Below, piece by piece: positions 7,447 through 15,450 of a DNA stretch of 31,377 nt (its first letter is position 1; each line of letters opens with the position of its first letter). The notes beneath the pieces were generated by a model. The model was not told where the DNA came from. It saw nothing but the letters and a program-made list of their open reading frames with translations, and ran no database searches. The DNA comes from an uncultured Prevotella sp. (GTDB lineage Bacteria; Bacteroidota; Bacteroidia; Bacteroidales; Bacteroidaceae): assembly GCA_900550635.1 (NCBI GenBank), contig URSZ01000012.1:1-31377 (forward strand), written 5' to 3'. The translations under genes were made by a program, and so were the position numbers.

Positions 7447-9360
7447 ATGGACAACCGTTTCAGGGAAATACTCAAGACTTATTGGGGGTACGATGATTTC
7501 CGCGGCATTCAGCGGCAAATCATCGAAAGCGTGGCCGAGGGGCGCGATACGTTAGGCCTTATGCCCACGGGCGGGGGCAAGTCGGTTACGTTCCAGGTGC
7601 CCACGCTTGCAAGCAACGGCTTGTGCCTTGTCATTACGCCTTTGATAGCGCTGATGAAAGACCAGGTGGCCAACCTCCGTGCCAAAGGCATAAAGGCCAC
7701 CGCCGTGTATAACGGCATGTCGCGCGGTGAAATCATAACAAATCTTGAAAACTGTATTTTCGGCGACTACAAATTCCTTTACGTGTCGCCCGAAAGGCTT
7801 TCGTCAGAGCTTTTTATAGCGAAAGCCGTAAAAATCCCGGTTGCCCTTATTACTGTCGACGAGGCCCACTGCATATCGCAATGGGGCTACGACTTCCGTC
7901 CGTCGTATCTCCAGATTGCTGAGGTGCGCAAGTTCTTCCCGGACGTTCCCGTGCTTGCCCTTACAGCTACAGCCACCGAAGAAGTGGCCACCGACATACA
8001 GGACAAACTGCTGTTCCGCAGCCCGAACGTTTTTCGCATGAGTTTCGAACGCAAAAACCTTACATACGTGGTTCGGCGCGCCGAAAACAAGACAGAGGAG
8101 CTTCTGCATATTCTCAACAGTTTGCACGGTACGGCCATAGTGTACACCCGCAACCGCAAGGATACCTACGACATTGCCAAGATACTTAAAAGCGAAGGAA
8201 TAGTGGCTTTGAATTACCATGCCGGCCTTACAGCCATAGACAAGGACCTGAGGCAAAAAAGCTGGACCGAGGGCGAGACGCGCGTAATAGTCGCAACCAA
8301 CGCTTTCGGCATGGGAATAGACAAGGCCGACGTAAGGCTCGTGGTGCACATGGAAGCTCCCGATTCGCCCGAGGCATATTTTCAGGAAGCCGGTCGGGCG
8401 GGGCGTGACGGAAAGCAGGCTTACGCCGTACTGTTATACAACCGCGGCGACAGGACAAAGCTCTTGCGGCGCATTCCCGAGAATTTCCCGCCCGTAAAGA
8501 CGATACTCGACATCTACGAACACCTGGCTTATTACTTCCAGCTCGCACTGGGCGACGGCTTCGGCGCATACTATGAGTTCGATATACAGAAATTCTGTGT
8601 GCAATACCGTTTCTTTCCCGAGACAGTGGTCAGTGCGCTAAAGATTCTCACACGGGCTGGATACATCGACTTTTCGGAAGAAGAGGAAGTGAAGTCGAGA
8701 GTGCTGTTCATGACCGAACGCGACGAATTGTACCGGCTGGACAATACCGCCCGGCGTTCTGAACTTGTCATCCAGGCGCTCCTGCGCAATTACGGCGGGT
8801 TGTTCGCCGATTATGTTTACATCGACGAAAACGTGCTGGCCGAACGCACAGGCCTGACTGCCGACGAGGTGCACGAAACGCTCAAGCAACTGTCGCACCA
8901 ACGCATAATACATTATATACCGCACAAAAGAACACCGCGTATAATATATACGCAAAGGCGCGAGGACATAAGCCGCATTCATATCGGTCCTGAGGTTTAC
9001 GACACACGAAAGGAAGAATACAGCCGGCGCATACACACCATGATAGAGTATGCCGAAAGCGATGTGTGCCACAGCCGTTTCCTGCTCAACTATTTCGGCG
9101 AAAAGGAAGCCGGCGATTGCGGAAAGTGCGAGGTGTGCCTCGAACGGAAACGCGACAGGCAAAGCGCGGAAAAGGCGGAAGCCGGGGCGCGCGATTATAT
9201 AATGAGTGTGCTGGCCGACGGCAGGCCACATTATGCTGCCGAACTGCACGCCCCGCGCCTGAGGAGCGAAGCCGTGTCGGACGCATTGAAAGCAATGCTG
9301 GAAAAAGGCGAAATAACAATGTCCGACGGCATGTATGTCATGCCCCGAAGCAAGGCATGA
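7447..9360 (+). CDS. recQ: ATP-dependent DNA helicase RecQ
   Basis: This 637-residue superfamily 2 helicase is of the RecQ type. It has the helicase Q-motif region (FRGIQRQII), Walker A PTGGGKS (40-46), DEAH box (138-141) with the RecQ aromatic-rich loop HCISQWGYDFRP, and motif III LTATAT. The C-terminal helicase lobe has FGMGIDKADVR and the arginine-finger motif QEAGRAGRDG. A RecQ-specific zinc-binding segment follows (CHSRFLLNYFGE, then CGKCEVC), and then a short winged-helix-like tail. No canonical HRDC domain is obvious in the last ~60 residues, though a divergent one is possible. It lies downstream of recJ. The stop is separated by only 6 bp from the end of the convergent small gene at 9367, so the two units meet almost end to end with no visible intrinsic terminator between them. 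Confidence 0.95.
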   Translation: MDNRFREILKTYWGYDDFRGIQRQIIESVAEGRDTLGLMPTGGGKSVTFQVPTLASNGLCLVITPLIALMKDQVANLRAKGIKATAVYNGMSRGEIITNLENCIFGDYKFLYVSPERLSSELFIAKAVKIPVALITVDEAHCISQWGYDFRPSYLQIAEVRKFFPDVPVLALTATATEEVATDIQDKLLFRSPNVFRMSFERKNLTYVVRRAENKTEELLHILNSLHGTAIVYTRNRKDTYDIAKILKSEGIVALNYHAGLTAIDKDLRQKSWTEGETRVIVATNAFGMGIDKADVRLVVHMEAPDSPEAYFQEAGRAGRDGKQAYAVLLYNRGDRTKLLRRIPENFPPVKTILDIYEHLAYYFQLALGDGFGAYYEFDIQKFCVQYRFFPETVVSALKILTRAGYIDFSEEEEVKSRVLFMTERDELYRLDNTARRSELVIQALLRNYGGLFADYVYIDENVLAERTGLTADEVHETLKQLSHQRIIHYIPHKRTPRIIYTQRREDISRIHIGPEVYDTRKEEYSRRIHTMIEYAESDVCHSRFLLNYFGEKEAGDCGKCEVCLERKRDRQSAEKAEAGARDYIMSVLADGRPHYAAELHAPRLRSEAVSDALKAMLEKGEITMSDGMYVMPRSKA

Positions 9361-9366
9361 AACAAT

Positions 9367-9558
9367 TTATAGCAGCAAGGAAAGCAGCAGTATCATAATA
9401 ACAATGGCACTCACGATTCCCAGGCAGCCCGTGCCGCCGTCCGGCCGGTTGTCTTGCGGGTTGTTGTCGTTCCGGTTATCGTCGTAACTGCCGTTGTAGT
9501 AGTTTTCGTCCTCCTCGTCCAACGACTCGTCAAATATAATCTCCTCTATATCATCCAT
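9367..9558 (-). CDS. Small acidic tail-anchored membrane protein (63 aa), function unknown
   Basis: From the ATG at 9558 the product is 63 residues. A strongly acidic, Asn/Asp-rich N-terminus (residues 1-43, MDDIEEIIFDESLDEEDENYY and onward) is followed by one hydrophobic C-terminal helix (about 45-63, CLGIVSAIVIMILLLSLLL). This predicts a tail-anchored inner-membrane protein with the acidic part in the cytoplasm. The frame extends upstream to 9657, but that extension is basic and cysteine-rich, unlike the rest. A TACCTTTG box at 9565-9572 (minus) would start transcription at about the ATG of the short form. I do not recognise a family. The sharply biased composition and the promoter box argue for a real gene, but a chance frame cannot be excluded. 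Confidence 0.6.
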   Translation of the reverse strand: MDDIEEIIFDESLDEEDENYYNGSYDDNRNDNNPQDNRPDGGTGCLGIVSAIVIMILLLSLLL

Positions 9559-9564
9559 ACCATA

Positions 9565-9572
9565 CAAAGGTA
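9565..9572 (-). promoter_or_regulatory. -7 box immediately upstream of the small membrane-protein gene
   Basis: The minus-strand reading is TACCTTTG, a TAnnTTTG match ending only 7 bp before the ATG at 9558. If it is used, the transcript would be leaderless or nearly so. A CAAA (TTTG on minus) at 9587-9590 is 14 bp further upstream, which is short for a -33 element. Confidence 0.38.
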
Positions 9573-9711
9573 CGGAAAGCAATCGACAAATACGCCCGCA
9601 AATGGGCAAAAGAAAACGCGGCAAAACGGCGGCGTGCAAATTGCGGCACACGGGCACGGAAAAGCGGGAAAAATATTTTTGAAGAAAAAATTTTTACTTT
9701 CCAACTTTTCA

Positions 9712-9795
9712 AAACACCTCCCTTGTTTTTTAAAATACAAGGCACATATTTCGAAATTCGAGCCACTAATTTTAAAATTCAAGGCACATATTTTT
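9712..9795. repeat. 21-bp modular repeat array 4 (three clear units plus a degenerate fourth)
   Basis: Clear units start at 9733, 9754 and 9775 with cores CAAGGCAC, CGAGCCAC and CAAGGCAC, all in the orientation opposite to the GTGCCTTG cores of arrays 5 and 9. In register just before them, 9712-9732 matches the GTGCCTTG-type unit at about 16 of 21 positions, so a decayed fourth unit is likely. No palindromic GTCAGAC core is present in this array. It lies between the terminator of the carboxyltransferase gene (9884-9924) and the small membrane-protein gene. The remaining 9573-9711 stretch is A/T-rich with no gene that I can support. Confidence 0.85.
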
Positions 9796-9883
9796 CGCCA
9801 TATATACACCCGCTGATTTTCAGTTACTTGCAAGGTGACTGTTTTTGTCTGCAAAATCGTCCGGTACTCCAGGCGGGTGTAAA

Positions 9884-9924
9884 TAAAAAGCGGAAGGCCT
9901 TCCGTGAAAAGGAGGGCCTTCCGC
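9884..9924 (-). terminator. Rho-independent terminator of the carboxyltransferase gene
   Basis: GCGGAAGGCCTTCC (9890-9903) pairs with GGAGGGCCTTCCGC (9911-9924), with one G-U pair, around a short A-rich loop. On the minus strand the stem is followed by TTTTTATTT. It lies 23 bp beyond the stop codon at 9947. Confidence 0.85.
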
Positions 9925-9946
9925 CGTATATAATATTGTGTGTTGC

Positions 9947-11668
9947 TTAAATCCTGTCGATGTATGCAATCACGTCGCCGCGGCTCACGGTGCTTCCCTG
10001 CTTTGCGCAGATTTCCACGAGCTTGCCGCCGAGGTTGGCGGGCACTTCGCTTATCTGGCCGTGCGTGTTCTCGATGTAGCAGAACAGGTCGCCTTCGTTG
10101 TAACTCTTGCCGATGTAAGGCTCGATGGCCGGAGCTGCCTCGCCTTCGCCCTGTATTTCCCAGAGCACGCGGCCGCTTTCGCGCGCCACAACGGGGTCGG
10201 CTTTGGCATGTTTCAGTTCCGAAATCTGTTCGGGTGTCATGCCTGCACCTGCCTTTGCGTCCTTTGCCTTTTGCAGGTCTTCGAGGAAGCGTTTCTTGGC
10301 CGCTCCGCTCTTGTAGTCGCGATACTGCGATTCGTGCATTGCGAATTCGAAGAGTTCTTCCTGGTCGGGTCCTTCGTCCCAGCCGTTTTCTTTCATTTCC
10401 TTGCGGAAGCGTTCGAGGTCGTCGGGATAGTTGCTCTGCGGGTCGGCCGTGGTGAACTCATATCCTTTTTCCTTTGCAAGTTCTACGAGCTCGGGTGCAA
10501 CTTCGCCGGGCAGTTTCCCGCTCTTTCCGAGAATCATTCCCCAAATGCTGTCGTCCATCATCGAGTAGCGTGGTTTGCCCATGCTTTCGGTGAGCAGGTT
10601 CATGAGCGCGATGTTCTTTACATACTGGCTGAACGGTGTTACGAGTGGGGGATAGCCCACGCGCGGCCACACGTAAGCCACTTCGTTGAAGAGGCGTACG
10701 AGCAGTTCGTCTTCGCTGTATGGTTTCTCGCCCTTGCTCTCGCGGTTGTGGTTGATTGCGCTCATCACGCCTTTGAGGTCGGCCATCATGGAGCCCATCA
10801 TGCCGCCGGGAAGGCCGCAGCCGAGCAGCAGCGAACTCATGAGTTTGTTGTTGGGGTTCATGAAATAGCCGAGGAAGTCGTCGATGAACTCCTGGGTGAG
10901 CGAACGTACCTCCATGTAAGCGTCCATGTTGATTTCGGGAACGTCGAAGCCGGCGTTCTTGAGCATGCTTTGCACGGAGATAATGTCCGGGTGTATCTTT
11001 CCCCACGAAAGCGGTTCGACAGCAGTGTCGATTATGTCGGCACCTGCGCGGCAAACTTCCAGTATTGAAGCCATCGAAAGGCCGGGGCCCGAATGTCCGT
11101 GGTACTGTATTATTATTTCGGGATGTTTTGCCTTTATCATTGCCACGAGGCGGCCCAGCATGGCTGGCTGTCCTATTCCGGCCATGTCTTTAAGGCATAT
11201 TTCGGGTGCGCCCTCGGCTATGAGCTTGTCGGCTATCTCGCTGTAATATTCGGCCGTGTGTATGGGCGACGTTGTTATGCAGAGCGTGGCCTGCGGAGTC
11301 ATTCCGGCGTCGAGAGCGTAGTGGATGCTCGGGATTATGTTGCGCACATCGTTAAGGCCGCAGAATATGCGGGGGATGTCAACGCCCTGTGCGTGTTTTA
11401 CGTGGTACATGAGCTTGCGCACGTCGGCCGGCACGGGGAACATGCGCAATGCGTTCAAGCCGCGGTCGAGCATGTGTGTCTTTATTCCTACTTCGTTGAA
11501 CGGTTTGGTGAAAGCACGCACCGCCTGGTTAGGGTTCTCGCCGTAAAGGAGGTTGACCTGCTCGAAAGCACCGCCGTTGGTCTCTACACGTGCAAAGCAC
11601 CCCATTCGTATAATCGCGGGAGCAACGCGCTCGAGCTGGTCTTTGCGCGGCTGAATTTTCTTTTTCAT
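9947..11668 (-). CDS. Biotin-dependent carboxylase/decarboxylase subunit B-like protein (pyruvate carboxylase B / oxaloacetate decarboxylase alpha family)
   Basis: This 573-residue protein has an HMGL-like carboxyltransferase TIM barrel (about 10-300), a conserved-carboxylase domain (about 300-470), an Ala/Lys linker, and a C-terminal biotinyl/lipoyl-like hammerhead (about 515-573). Metal-site residues are visible: the lysine of CLKDMAG (K160) and the histidines of QYHGHSG (H190, H192). Two features are missing. The family N-terminal RDxxQS strand, whose Asp binds the metal, is absent: MKKKIQ runs straight into the PR-D-QL helix, with an in-frame stop just upstream. The C-terminal domain has ENTHGQI (533-539) where biotin-accepting domains have A/E-MKM, so there is no lysine to biotinylate. 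It may work with a separate biotin carrier, or be a catalytically altered paralog. It is a single-gene unit with its own promoter and terminator. Confidence 0.8.
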   Translation of the reverse strand: MKKKIQPRKDQLERVAPAIIRMGCFARVETNGGAFEQVNLLYGENPNQAVRAFTKPFNEVGIKTHMLDRGLNALRMFPVPADVRKLMYHVKHAQGVDIPRIFCGLNDVRNIIPSIHYALDAGMTPQATLCITTSPIHTAEYYSEIADKLIAEGAPEICLKDMAGIGQPAMLGRLVAMIKAKHPEIIIQYHGHSGPGLSMASILEVCRAGADIIDTAVEPLSWGKIHPDIISVQSMLKNAGFDVPEINMDAYMEVRSLTQEFIDDFLGYFMNPNNKLMSSLLLGCGLPGGMMGSMMADLKGVMSAINHNRESKGEKPYSEDELLVRLFNEVAYVWPRVGYPPLVTPFSQYVKNIALMNLLTESMGKPRYSMMDDSIWGMILGKSGKLPGEVAPELVELAKEKGYEFTTADPQSNYPDDLERFRKEMKENGWDEGPDQEELFEFAMHESQYRDYKSGAAKKRFLEDLQKAKDAKAGAGMTPEQISELKHAKADPVVARESGRVLWEIQGEGEAAPAIEPYIGKSYNEGDLFCYIENTHGQISEVPANLGGKLVEICAKQGSTVSRGDVIAYIDRI

Positions 11669-11800
11669 ATCCTTAATGTTTCGTATTTATGCCAATACGT
11701 TTTGTCGTTGTTATTGAATCCGCATATCCTTAACCCGCGTAACGGTCGGTTGTGTTTGCGGGTTTTGCACATAATCGCGGTTTAAGTGCAACATCGGTGG

Positions 11801-11835
11801 CAAATTTATATATTTTCTGCGACATGAACGCAAAA
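11801..11835 (-). promoter_or_regulatory. Promoter of the carboxyltransferase gene
   Basis: On the minus strand a TTTTG (-33-like, plus 11831-11835) is followed after 22 bp by TAAATTTG (plus 11801-11808), matching the Bacteroidetes -33/-7 arrangement. The predicted leader is about 125 nt. The site nearly abuts the plus-strand box at 11841-11848. Confidence 0.55.
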
Positions 11836-11840
11836 ACAAG

Positions 11841-11848
11841 TATCTTTG
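11841..11848 (+). promoter_or_regulatory. -7 box for the DUF554 gene
   Basis: TATCTTTG is a consensus TAnnTTTG, 108 bp upstream of the ATG at 11956. It lies back to back with the minus-strand promoter at 11801-11835, so the two divergent genes probably compete for or share this region. Its presence inside a longer open frame that begins at 11752 argues against the longer start. Confidence 0.48.
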
Positions 11849-11955
11849 CTGCCACAAATCGGTCGGTAGCAGTGCGGTTAGTAAGTGGAGTTTGTTTTTT
11901 GCGCCCTGCCACGTTGCAAAACCGTATAATTCCGGCCGCAAATACTCAAGCATTC

Positions 11956-12636
11956 ATGATAGGAACCATAGCAAACGTTTGCACAATAATTATCGGTAGC
12001 GTGGCGGGAAGCCTCGCACGCCGGGGAATAAAGGAAAAATACCGCAGCGCGCTGTTCAACGCCCTGGGGTTGGCGTGCCTTGTGCTGGGCGCGAACACGG
12101 CTATCAAATACATGCCGCAGAGCGAATATCCCGTGCTGTTCATCGCGTCGCTGGCCGTCGGGGGACTGATAGGCACGGTGCTCGACCTTGACGGCAGGTT
12201 CAAGAAAGCCACGTCGAAGATAGGAGGCTCCAACCTGGCAGAGGGACTGACTACGGGATGCTTGCTTTATTGCATAGGGACGCTCTCGATGGTAGGCCCG
12301 GTTATGAGCGCGCTGTTCGACGACAACACGTTCCTTTTTACCAACGCCATGCTCGACCTCGTTACTTCCACCGTGCTTGCCTCGACTTATGGTATAGGCA
12401 TGTTGCTGGCCGCGCCGGTGCTTTTCTGCTGGCAGGGTACGTTTTATCTTATTGCAAAGGTGTCGAGTTCCGCCATTTCCGACGCACTGATAGCCGAAGT
12501 CTCGATAGTGGGCGGGGTGCTGATTGTATGTTCCGGACTCAGTTTGCTGAACATAAAGGACTGCCATACGCTGAACCTTATCCCCTCGCTGCTCGTGCCC
12601 GTGCTGTTCTTTGCGGCAAAATTCCTGCTGTTCTGA
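11956..12636 (+). CDS. DUF554-family membrane protein
   Basis: This 226-residue polytopic membrane protein starts MIGTIANVCTIIIGSVAGSLA, the typical DUF554 N-terminus. It has about six or seven hydrophobic segments rich in Gly and small residues, including LGLACLVLGANTAI, LFIASLAVGGLIGTVLDLDG and GCLLYCIGTLSMVGPV. Family knowledge: DUF554 (YdfK/YqgA-like) proteins are widespread inner-membrane proteins suspected to be transporters, with no firmly established substrate. The frame stays open upstream to 11752, but that extension is not hydrophobic, does not resemble the family, and contains a promoter box. I therefore place the start at 11956. It converges on ackA with 320 bp between them, a gap that holds array 5 and the ackA terminator. 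Confidence 0.88.
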   Translation: MIGTIANVCTIIIGSVAGSLARRGIKEKYRSALFNALGLACLVLGANTAIKYMPQSEYPVLFIASLAVGGLIGTVLDLDGRFKKATSKIGGSNLAEGLTTGCLLYCIGTLSMVGPVMSALFDDNTFLFTNAMLDLVTSTVLASTYGIGMLLAAPVLFCWQGTFYLIAKVSSSAISDALIAEVSIVGGVLIVCSGLSLLNIKDCHTLNLIPSLLVPVLFFAAKFLLF

Positions 12637-12734
12637 CGCGGCATGGGCGGAGCCGTTTACCGCGGCACAAAAACGGGTATCGTTTTCTGTCTGCCTTTTT
12701 GGCGCGGTTTTCAAACGGGTTTTCAAGGGGTGAA

Positions 12735-12797
12735 AAATATGTGCCTTGTATTTTAAAATATGTCTGACATATTTCGAATTATGTCAGACATATTTTT
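12735..12797. repeat. 21-bp modular repeat array 5 (three units)
   Basis: Units start at 12735, 12756 and 12777. The cores are GTGCCTTG (asymmetric), GTCTGAC and GTCAGAC. The second and third units are reverse complements of one another across most of their length, so they could form one long stem. The left border is AAGGGGTG plus an A-run; the right border is a T-run plus GCTCCC, together an inverted-repeat-like frame. It lies between the convergent DUF554 and ackA genes, beyond the ackA terminator. Confidence 0.92.
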
Positions 12798-12875
12798 TAT
12801 TTGCTCCCATGCGGGGTTAACGGCGTGAAAATCAGTTTTCACTTTTTCTGGCCACGGAAGCCTTTTTCATGCCCC
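12798..12875. repeat. Extended right flank shared with the array at 22549
   Basis: CTCCCATGCGGG (12804-12815) and the hairpin TGAAAATCAGTTTTCA (12826-12841) recur at 22618-22629 and 22640-22655 with the same 10-bp spacing. T-rich sequence with weaker similarity (GCC-TTTTTC- then CCC) follows in both. This suggests the mobile or copied unit is larger than the 63-bp array, at least in these two copies. Confidence 0.7.
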
Positions 12876-12883
12876 TGTATTAT

Positions 12884-12921
12884 TGCAAAAAACGCAGGGA
12901 GCGATTCACATCGTTCCCTGC
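12884..12921 (-). terminator. Rho-independent terminator of the pta-ackA operon
   Basis: GCAGGGAGCGA (12894-12904) pairs with TCGTTCCCTGC (12911-12921) around a 6-nt loop, with one G-U pair. On the minus strand a T6 run follows directly. It lies 36 bp past the ackA stop. Confidence 0.85.
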
Positions 12922-12956
12922 ATAATTTAACAACTAAAAAAGAAGAAAACGAGAGG

Positions 12957-14156
12957 TCATTGTCCTGATACAAGTGCCTCCGTGTCTTTGGCTATCAGCA
13001 ATTCCTCGTCGGTGCCTATTACAGCTATGGTTACTTTGCTGTCGGCAGCCGAGATAATCTCGTCGGCACCGGAATTTGCGTTGTTCTTGGCCTCGTCTAT
13101 CTTTATGCCGATCGATTCCAGACCGTGCAGGGCGTCGTAGCGCACGCTTGCCTGGTGCTCGCCCACGCCGGCGGTGAAGATTATTGCGTCTACGCCACCC
13201 ATGGCAAAGGTGTATGCTCCTATGTATTTGCGTATGCGGTAGCAATATACGTTGAGTGCCAGCGCTGCGCGTTCGTTGCCTTCGCTTACGGCCTTGTCTA
13301 TCTCGCGCATGTCGCTCGATACGCCCGACATTCCCTGTATGCCGGATTTCTTGTTCAGGATGTCGGCCATTTCCTGCGCGCTGATTCCCATGTGGTCCAT
13401 GAGGAACGTCACAATCGAGGGGTCGACGTCGCCGCTGCGCGTGCCCATTACGAGGCCTTCGAGCGGCGTAAGGCCCATCGAGGTGTCTACAACCTTGCCG
13501 CCGTCGATTGCGGTTATCGAAGCGCCGTTGCCTATGTGGCAGGTGATGATTTTCTTTGTAGTGATGTCCCAGTTAAGGAATTCGGCCGCACGTTGCGATA
13601 CAAAGCGGTGCGATGTGCCGTGGAAGCCGTAACGGCGTATCTTGTATTTCTCGCATATATCATACGGCAGCGCGTAGGTGTAGGCGTAATCGGGCATTGT
13701 CTGGTGGAAAGCCGTGTCGTAAACGAACACTTGCTTTACTTCCGGCAGGTTTTTCTTTATTGCAAGGTAGCCTTTCAGAGCCGCGGGGTTGTGCAGCGGT
13801 GCGAGTTCACTGTAGTCCTCGAGGTTGCTGATTACCTCGGGGGTGACAATTACGCTGTGCGTTGACTTTCCGCCGTGCACCACACGGTGGCCCACGGCGT
13901 CAATTTCGCCGAACGATTTGATTGCACCGTTTTCTGCGTCGGTGAGCGTGCGAAGTATGAAATTGATACCTTCTTCGTGGTTGCTTATTGGAGCGTTTAC
14001 CACTTTGCTCTGCCCGTCGGCGTTTTTGAACTTGAGAATCGGGTCGTCGAGGCCTATTCTCTCCATGCCTCCTGCGGCAATGACATTGCGGGTGCTCATG
14101 TCGTAGAGTTTGTACTTGATAGAGGAGCTTCCGCAGTTGATTACAAGGATTTTCAT
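12957..14156 (-). CDS. ackA: Acetate kinase
   Basis: This 399-residue cytoplasmic enzyme interconverts acetyl phosphate plus ADP and acetate plus ATP, the ATP-yielding step of acetate fermentation. It begins MKILVINCGSSSIKYKLYD (N7, phosphate-binding loop), with DAVGHRVVHGG (catalytic Arg region), YGFHGTSHRFV (catalytic His), GTRSGDVDP (second catalytic Arg) and C-terminal GTDEELLIA (metal-binding Glu). Length and all motifs are standard for the family. It follows pta by 78 bp on the same strand with only a small hairpin between them, the classic pta-ackA order, so the two genes should be expressed together from the promoter upstream of pta. A strong terminator follows. Confidence 0.96.
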   Translation of the reverse strand: MKILVINCGSSSIKYKLYDMSTRNVIAAGGMERIGLDDPILKFKNADGQSKVVNAPISNHEEGINFILRTLTDAENGAIKSFGEIDAVGHRVVHGGKSTHSVIVTPEVISNLEDYSELAPLHNPAALKGYLAIKKNLPEVKQVFVYDTAFHQTMPDYAYTYALPYDICEKYKIRRYGFHGTSHRFVSQRAAEFLNWDITTKKIITCHIGNGASITAIDGGKVVDTSMGLTPLEGLVMGTRSGDVDPSIVTFLMDHMGISAQEMADILNKKSGIQGMSGVSSDMREIDKAVSEGNERAALALNVYCYRIRKYIGAYTFAMGGVDAIIFTAGVGEHQASVRYDALHGLESIGIKIDEAKNNANSGADEIISAADSKVTIAVIGTDEELLIAKDTEALVSGQ

Positions 14157-14234
14157 CTAATTCTGTATTGTAGGTGTATGTATGTTTCGGAAAAATGGTA
14201 GCTGCGGCATGTTTGCCGCCGCCTGTATGAAGGG

Positions 14235-15251
14235 TTATCCGTTGTTCTTGGCGTAGATGGCCTGATTGGCCGTTACGGCTATCATCTTGAACACGTCCTC
14301 GCTGGAGCAGCCGCGGCTAAGGTCGTTTACCGGGCGTGCTATTCCTTGCAGTATCGGGCCTATTGCGTCGGCGTTGCCCAAACGTTGCACGAGTTTGTAG
14401 CCGATGTTGCCTACTTCGAGGTTTGGCACTACAAGCACGTTGGCGCGTCCTGCCACGCATGAACCGGGTGCTTTGGTGGCGCCTACTTCCGGCACGATGG
14501 CCGCGTCAAGTTGCAGTTCTCCGTCGATAATCAGGTCGGGAGCCAGCTGTTTTGCCTTTTTGGTAGCTTCGACAACCTTGTCGACTACCTCATGCTTGGC
14601 CGAGCCGTGCGTTGAGAAGCTCAGCATGGCCACGCGTACTTCCTTGAACTTGGCCACACAGCTTGCCGTGCGTGCCGTGCAGACTGCTATCTGCGCAAGC
14701 TGGTCGGCGTCGGGCGCGGGGGTTACTGCTGTGTCGCCCATTACGAGCACGCCGTCCTCGCCGAACTGGTGCATTTTCGTAAGTATTATCATTCCGCCCG
14801 ACACGCAGGTTATTCCCGGTGCGGTTTTTATTATCTGCAATGCGGGACGCAGCACGTTGCTCGTGGTGTTTCGCGCGCCGGCCAGCTGCCCGTCGGCGTC
14901 GCCTGCCTTTATCATCACGCAGCCCAGGTAAAGGGGGTCTTTCACCAGTTCGCGCGCCTGCTCGATGGTCATCCCTTTGTTCTTGCGTATCTCGGCCAGG
15001 AGTTGTGCGTATTCTTCGGCTTTGGGGTTATTGAGCGGGTCGATTATGGTGGCTTTTTCTATGTTGTTAAGTCCCATGTCCTTTGCGAGCGAAAGTATTT
15101 CGTCGCGGTTGCCCAACAGAATAATGTTTGCCATACTTTCAGAGAGGGCGCGGTTTGCCGCGCGGAGGGTACGTCGTTCTGTACCTTCGGGCAAAACTAT
15201 GCGTTGGAGATCTTGCTTTGCTGCTTTAATCAACTGATTGATTATGTCCAT
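14235..15251 (-). CDS. pta: Phosphate acetyltransferase (short form)
   Basis: This 338-residue cytoplasmic enzyme converts acetyl-CoA and phosphate to acetyl phosphate and CoA, feeding AckA. The single PTA/PTB domain starts with IVLPEGTERRTLRAA and contains the family signatures VSGGMIILTK and GDTAVTPAPDADQLAQIA. Its C-terminal substrate-binding part has FSTHGSAKHE, ELQLDAAIVPEVGATKAPGS and NVLVVPNLEVGNIGYKLVQR. It is the short bacterial type, lacking the N-terminal DRTGG/regulatory domains of the E. coli 700-residue form. It is the first gene of the pta-ackA operon, with a TATCTTTG box at 15378-15385 and a leader of about 120 nt. The start at 15251 (MDIINQLIKAAK) matches the family. Confidence 0.95.
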   Translation of the reverse strand: MDIINQLIKAAKQDLQRIVLPEGTERRTLRAANRALSESMANIILLGNRDEILSLAKDMGLNNIEKATIIDPLNNPKAEEYAQLLAEIRKNKGMTIEQARELVKDPLYLGCVMIKAGDADGQLAGARNTTSNVLRPALQIIKTAPGITCVSGGMIILTKMHQFGEDGVLVMGDTAVTPAPDADQLAQIAVCTARTASCVAKFKEVRVAMLSFSTHGSAKHEVVDKVVEATKKAKQLAPDLIIDGELQLDAAIVPEVGATKAPGSCVAGRANVLVVPNLEVGNIGYKLVQRLGNADAIGPILQGIARPVNDLSRGCSSEDVFKMIAVTANQAIYAKNNG

Positions 15252-15377
15252 TTTATTTTGTGTTTATATTGAGCCTGAAGTGTAAGGGCCGGTACAGGGA
15301 AGCCGCAGCCGCGTCGGGCGGTCAAGGGTGGCGTTGCTTTATCGGCGATTGTCCGTAAATGCAAATGCATTACGAAG

Positions 15378-15385
15378 CAAAGATA
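15378..15385 (-). promoter_or_regulatory. -7 box for pta-ackA
   Basis: The minus-strand reading is TATCTTTG, an exact TAnnTTTG match 126 bp upstream of the pta start, with AT-rich sequence upstream. No clear -33 TTTG was found. The intervening leader (15252-15377) is GC-rich in its middle part, but I recognise no riboswitch. Confidence 0.45.
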
Positions 15386-15450
15386 CTTATTTTATAACTA
15401 TAAATGAATGCTTTTCGTATGCTATTTAACACAATTCTCGTGTGTCGGGC

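Noticed and set aside
9938..11068. Long open frame (376 codons) on the plus strand opposite the carboxyltransferase gene
   Set aside because: It is fully antisense to a gene with clear domain homology. Its translation has no recognisable motifs and the composition expected from reading codon-biased DNA backwards.
11752..11955. Longer N-terminus for the DUF554 protein, starting at 11752
   Set aside because: The extension contains a consensus promoter box (11841-11848), is not hydrophobic, and the family N-terminus starts at the ATG at 11956.
15252..15377. Riboswitch or tRNA-like structure in the pta leader
   Set aside because: The GC-rich segment has short inverted pairs, but I could not find a cloverleaf, conserved T-loop or known riboswitch core.
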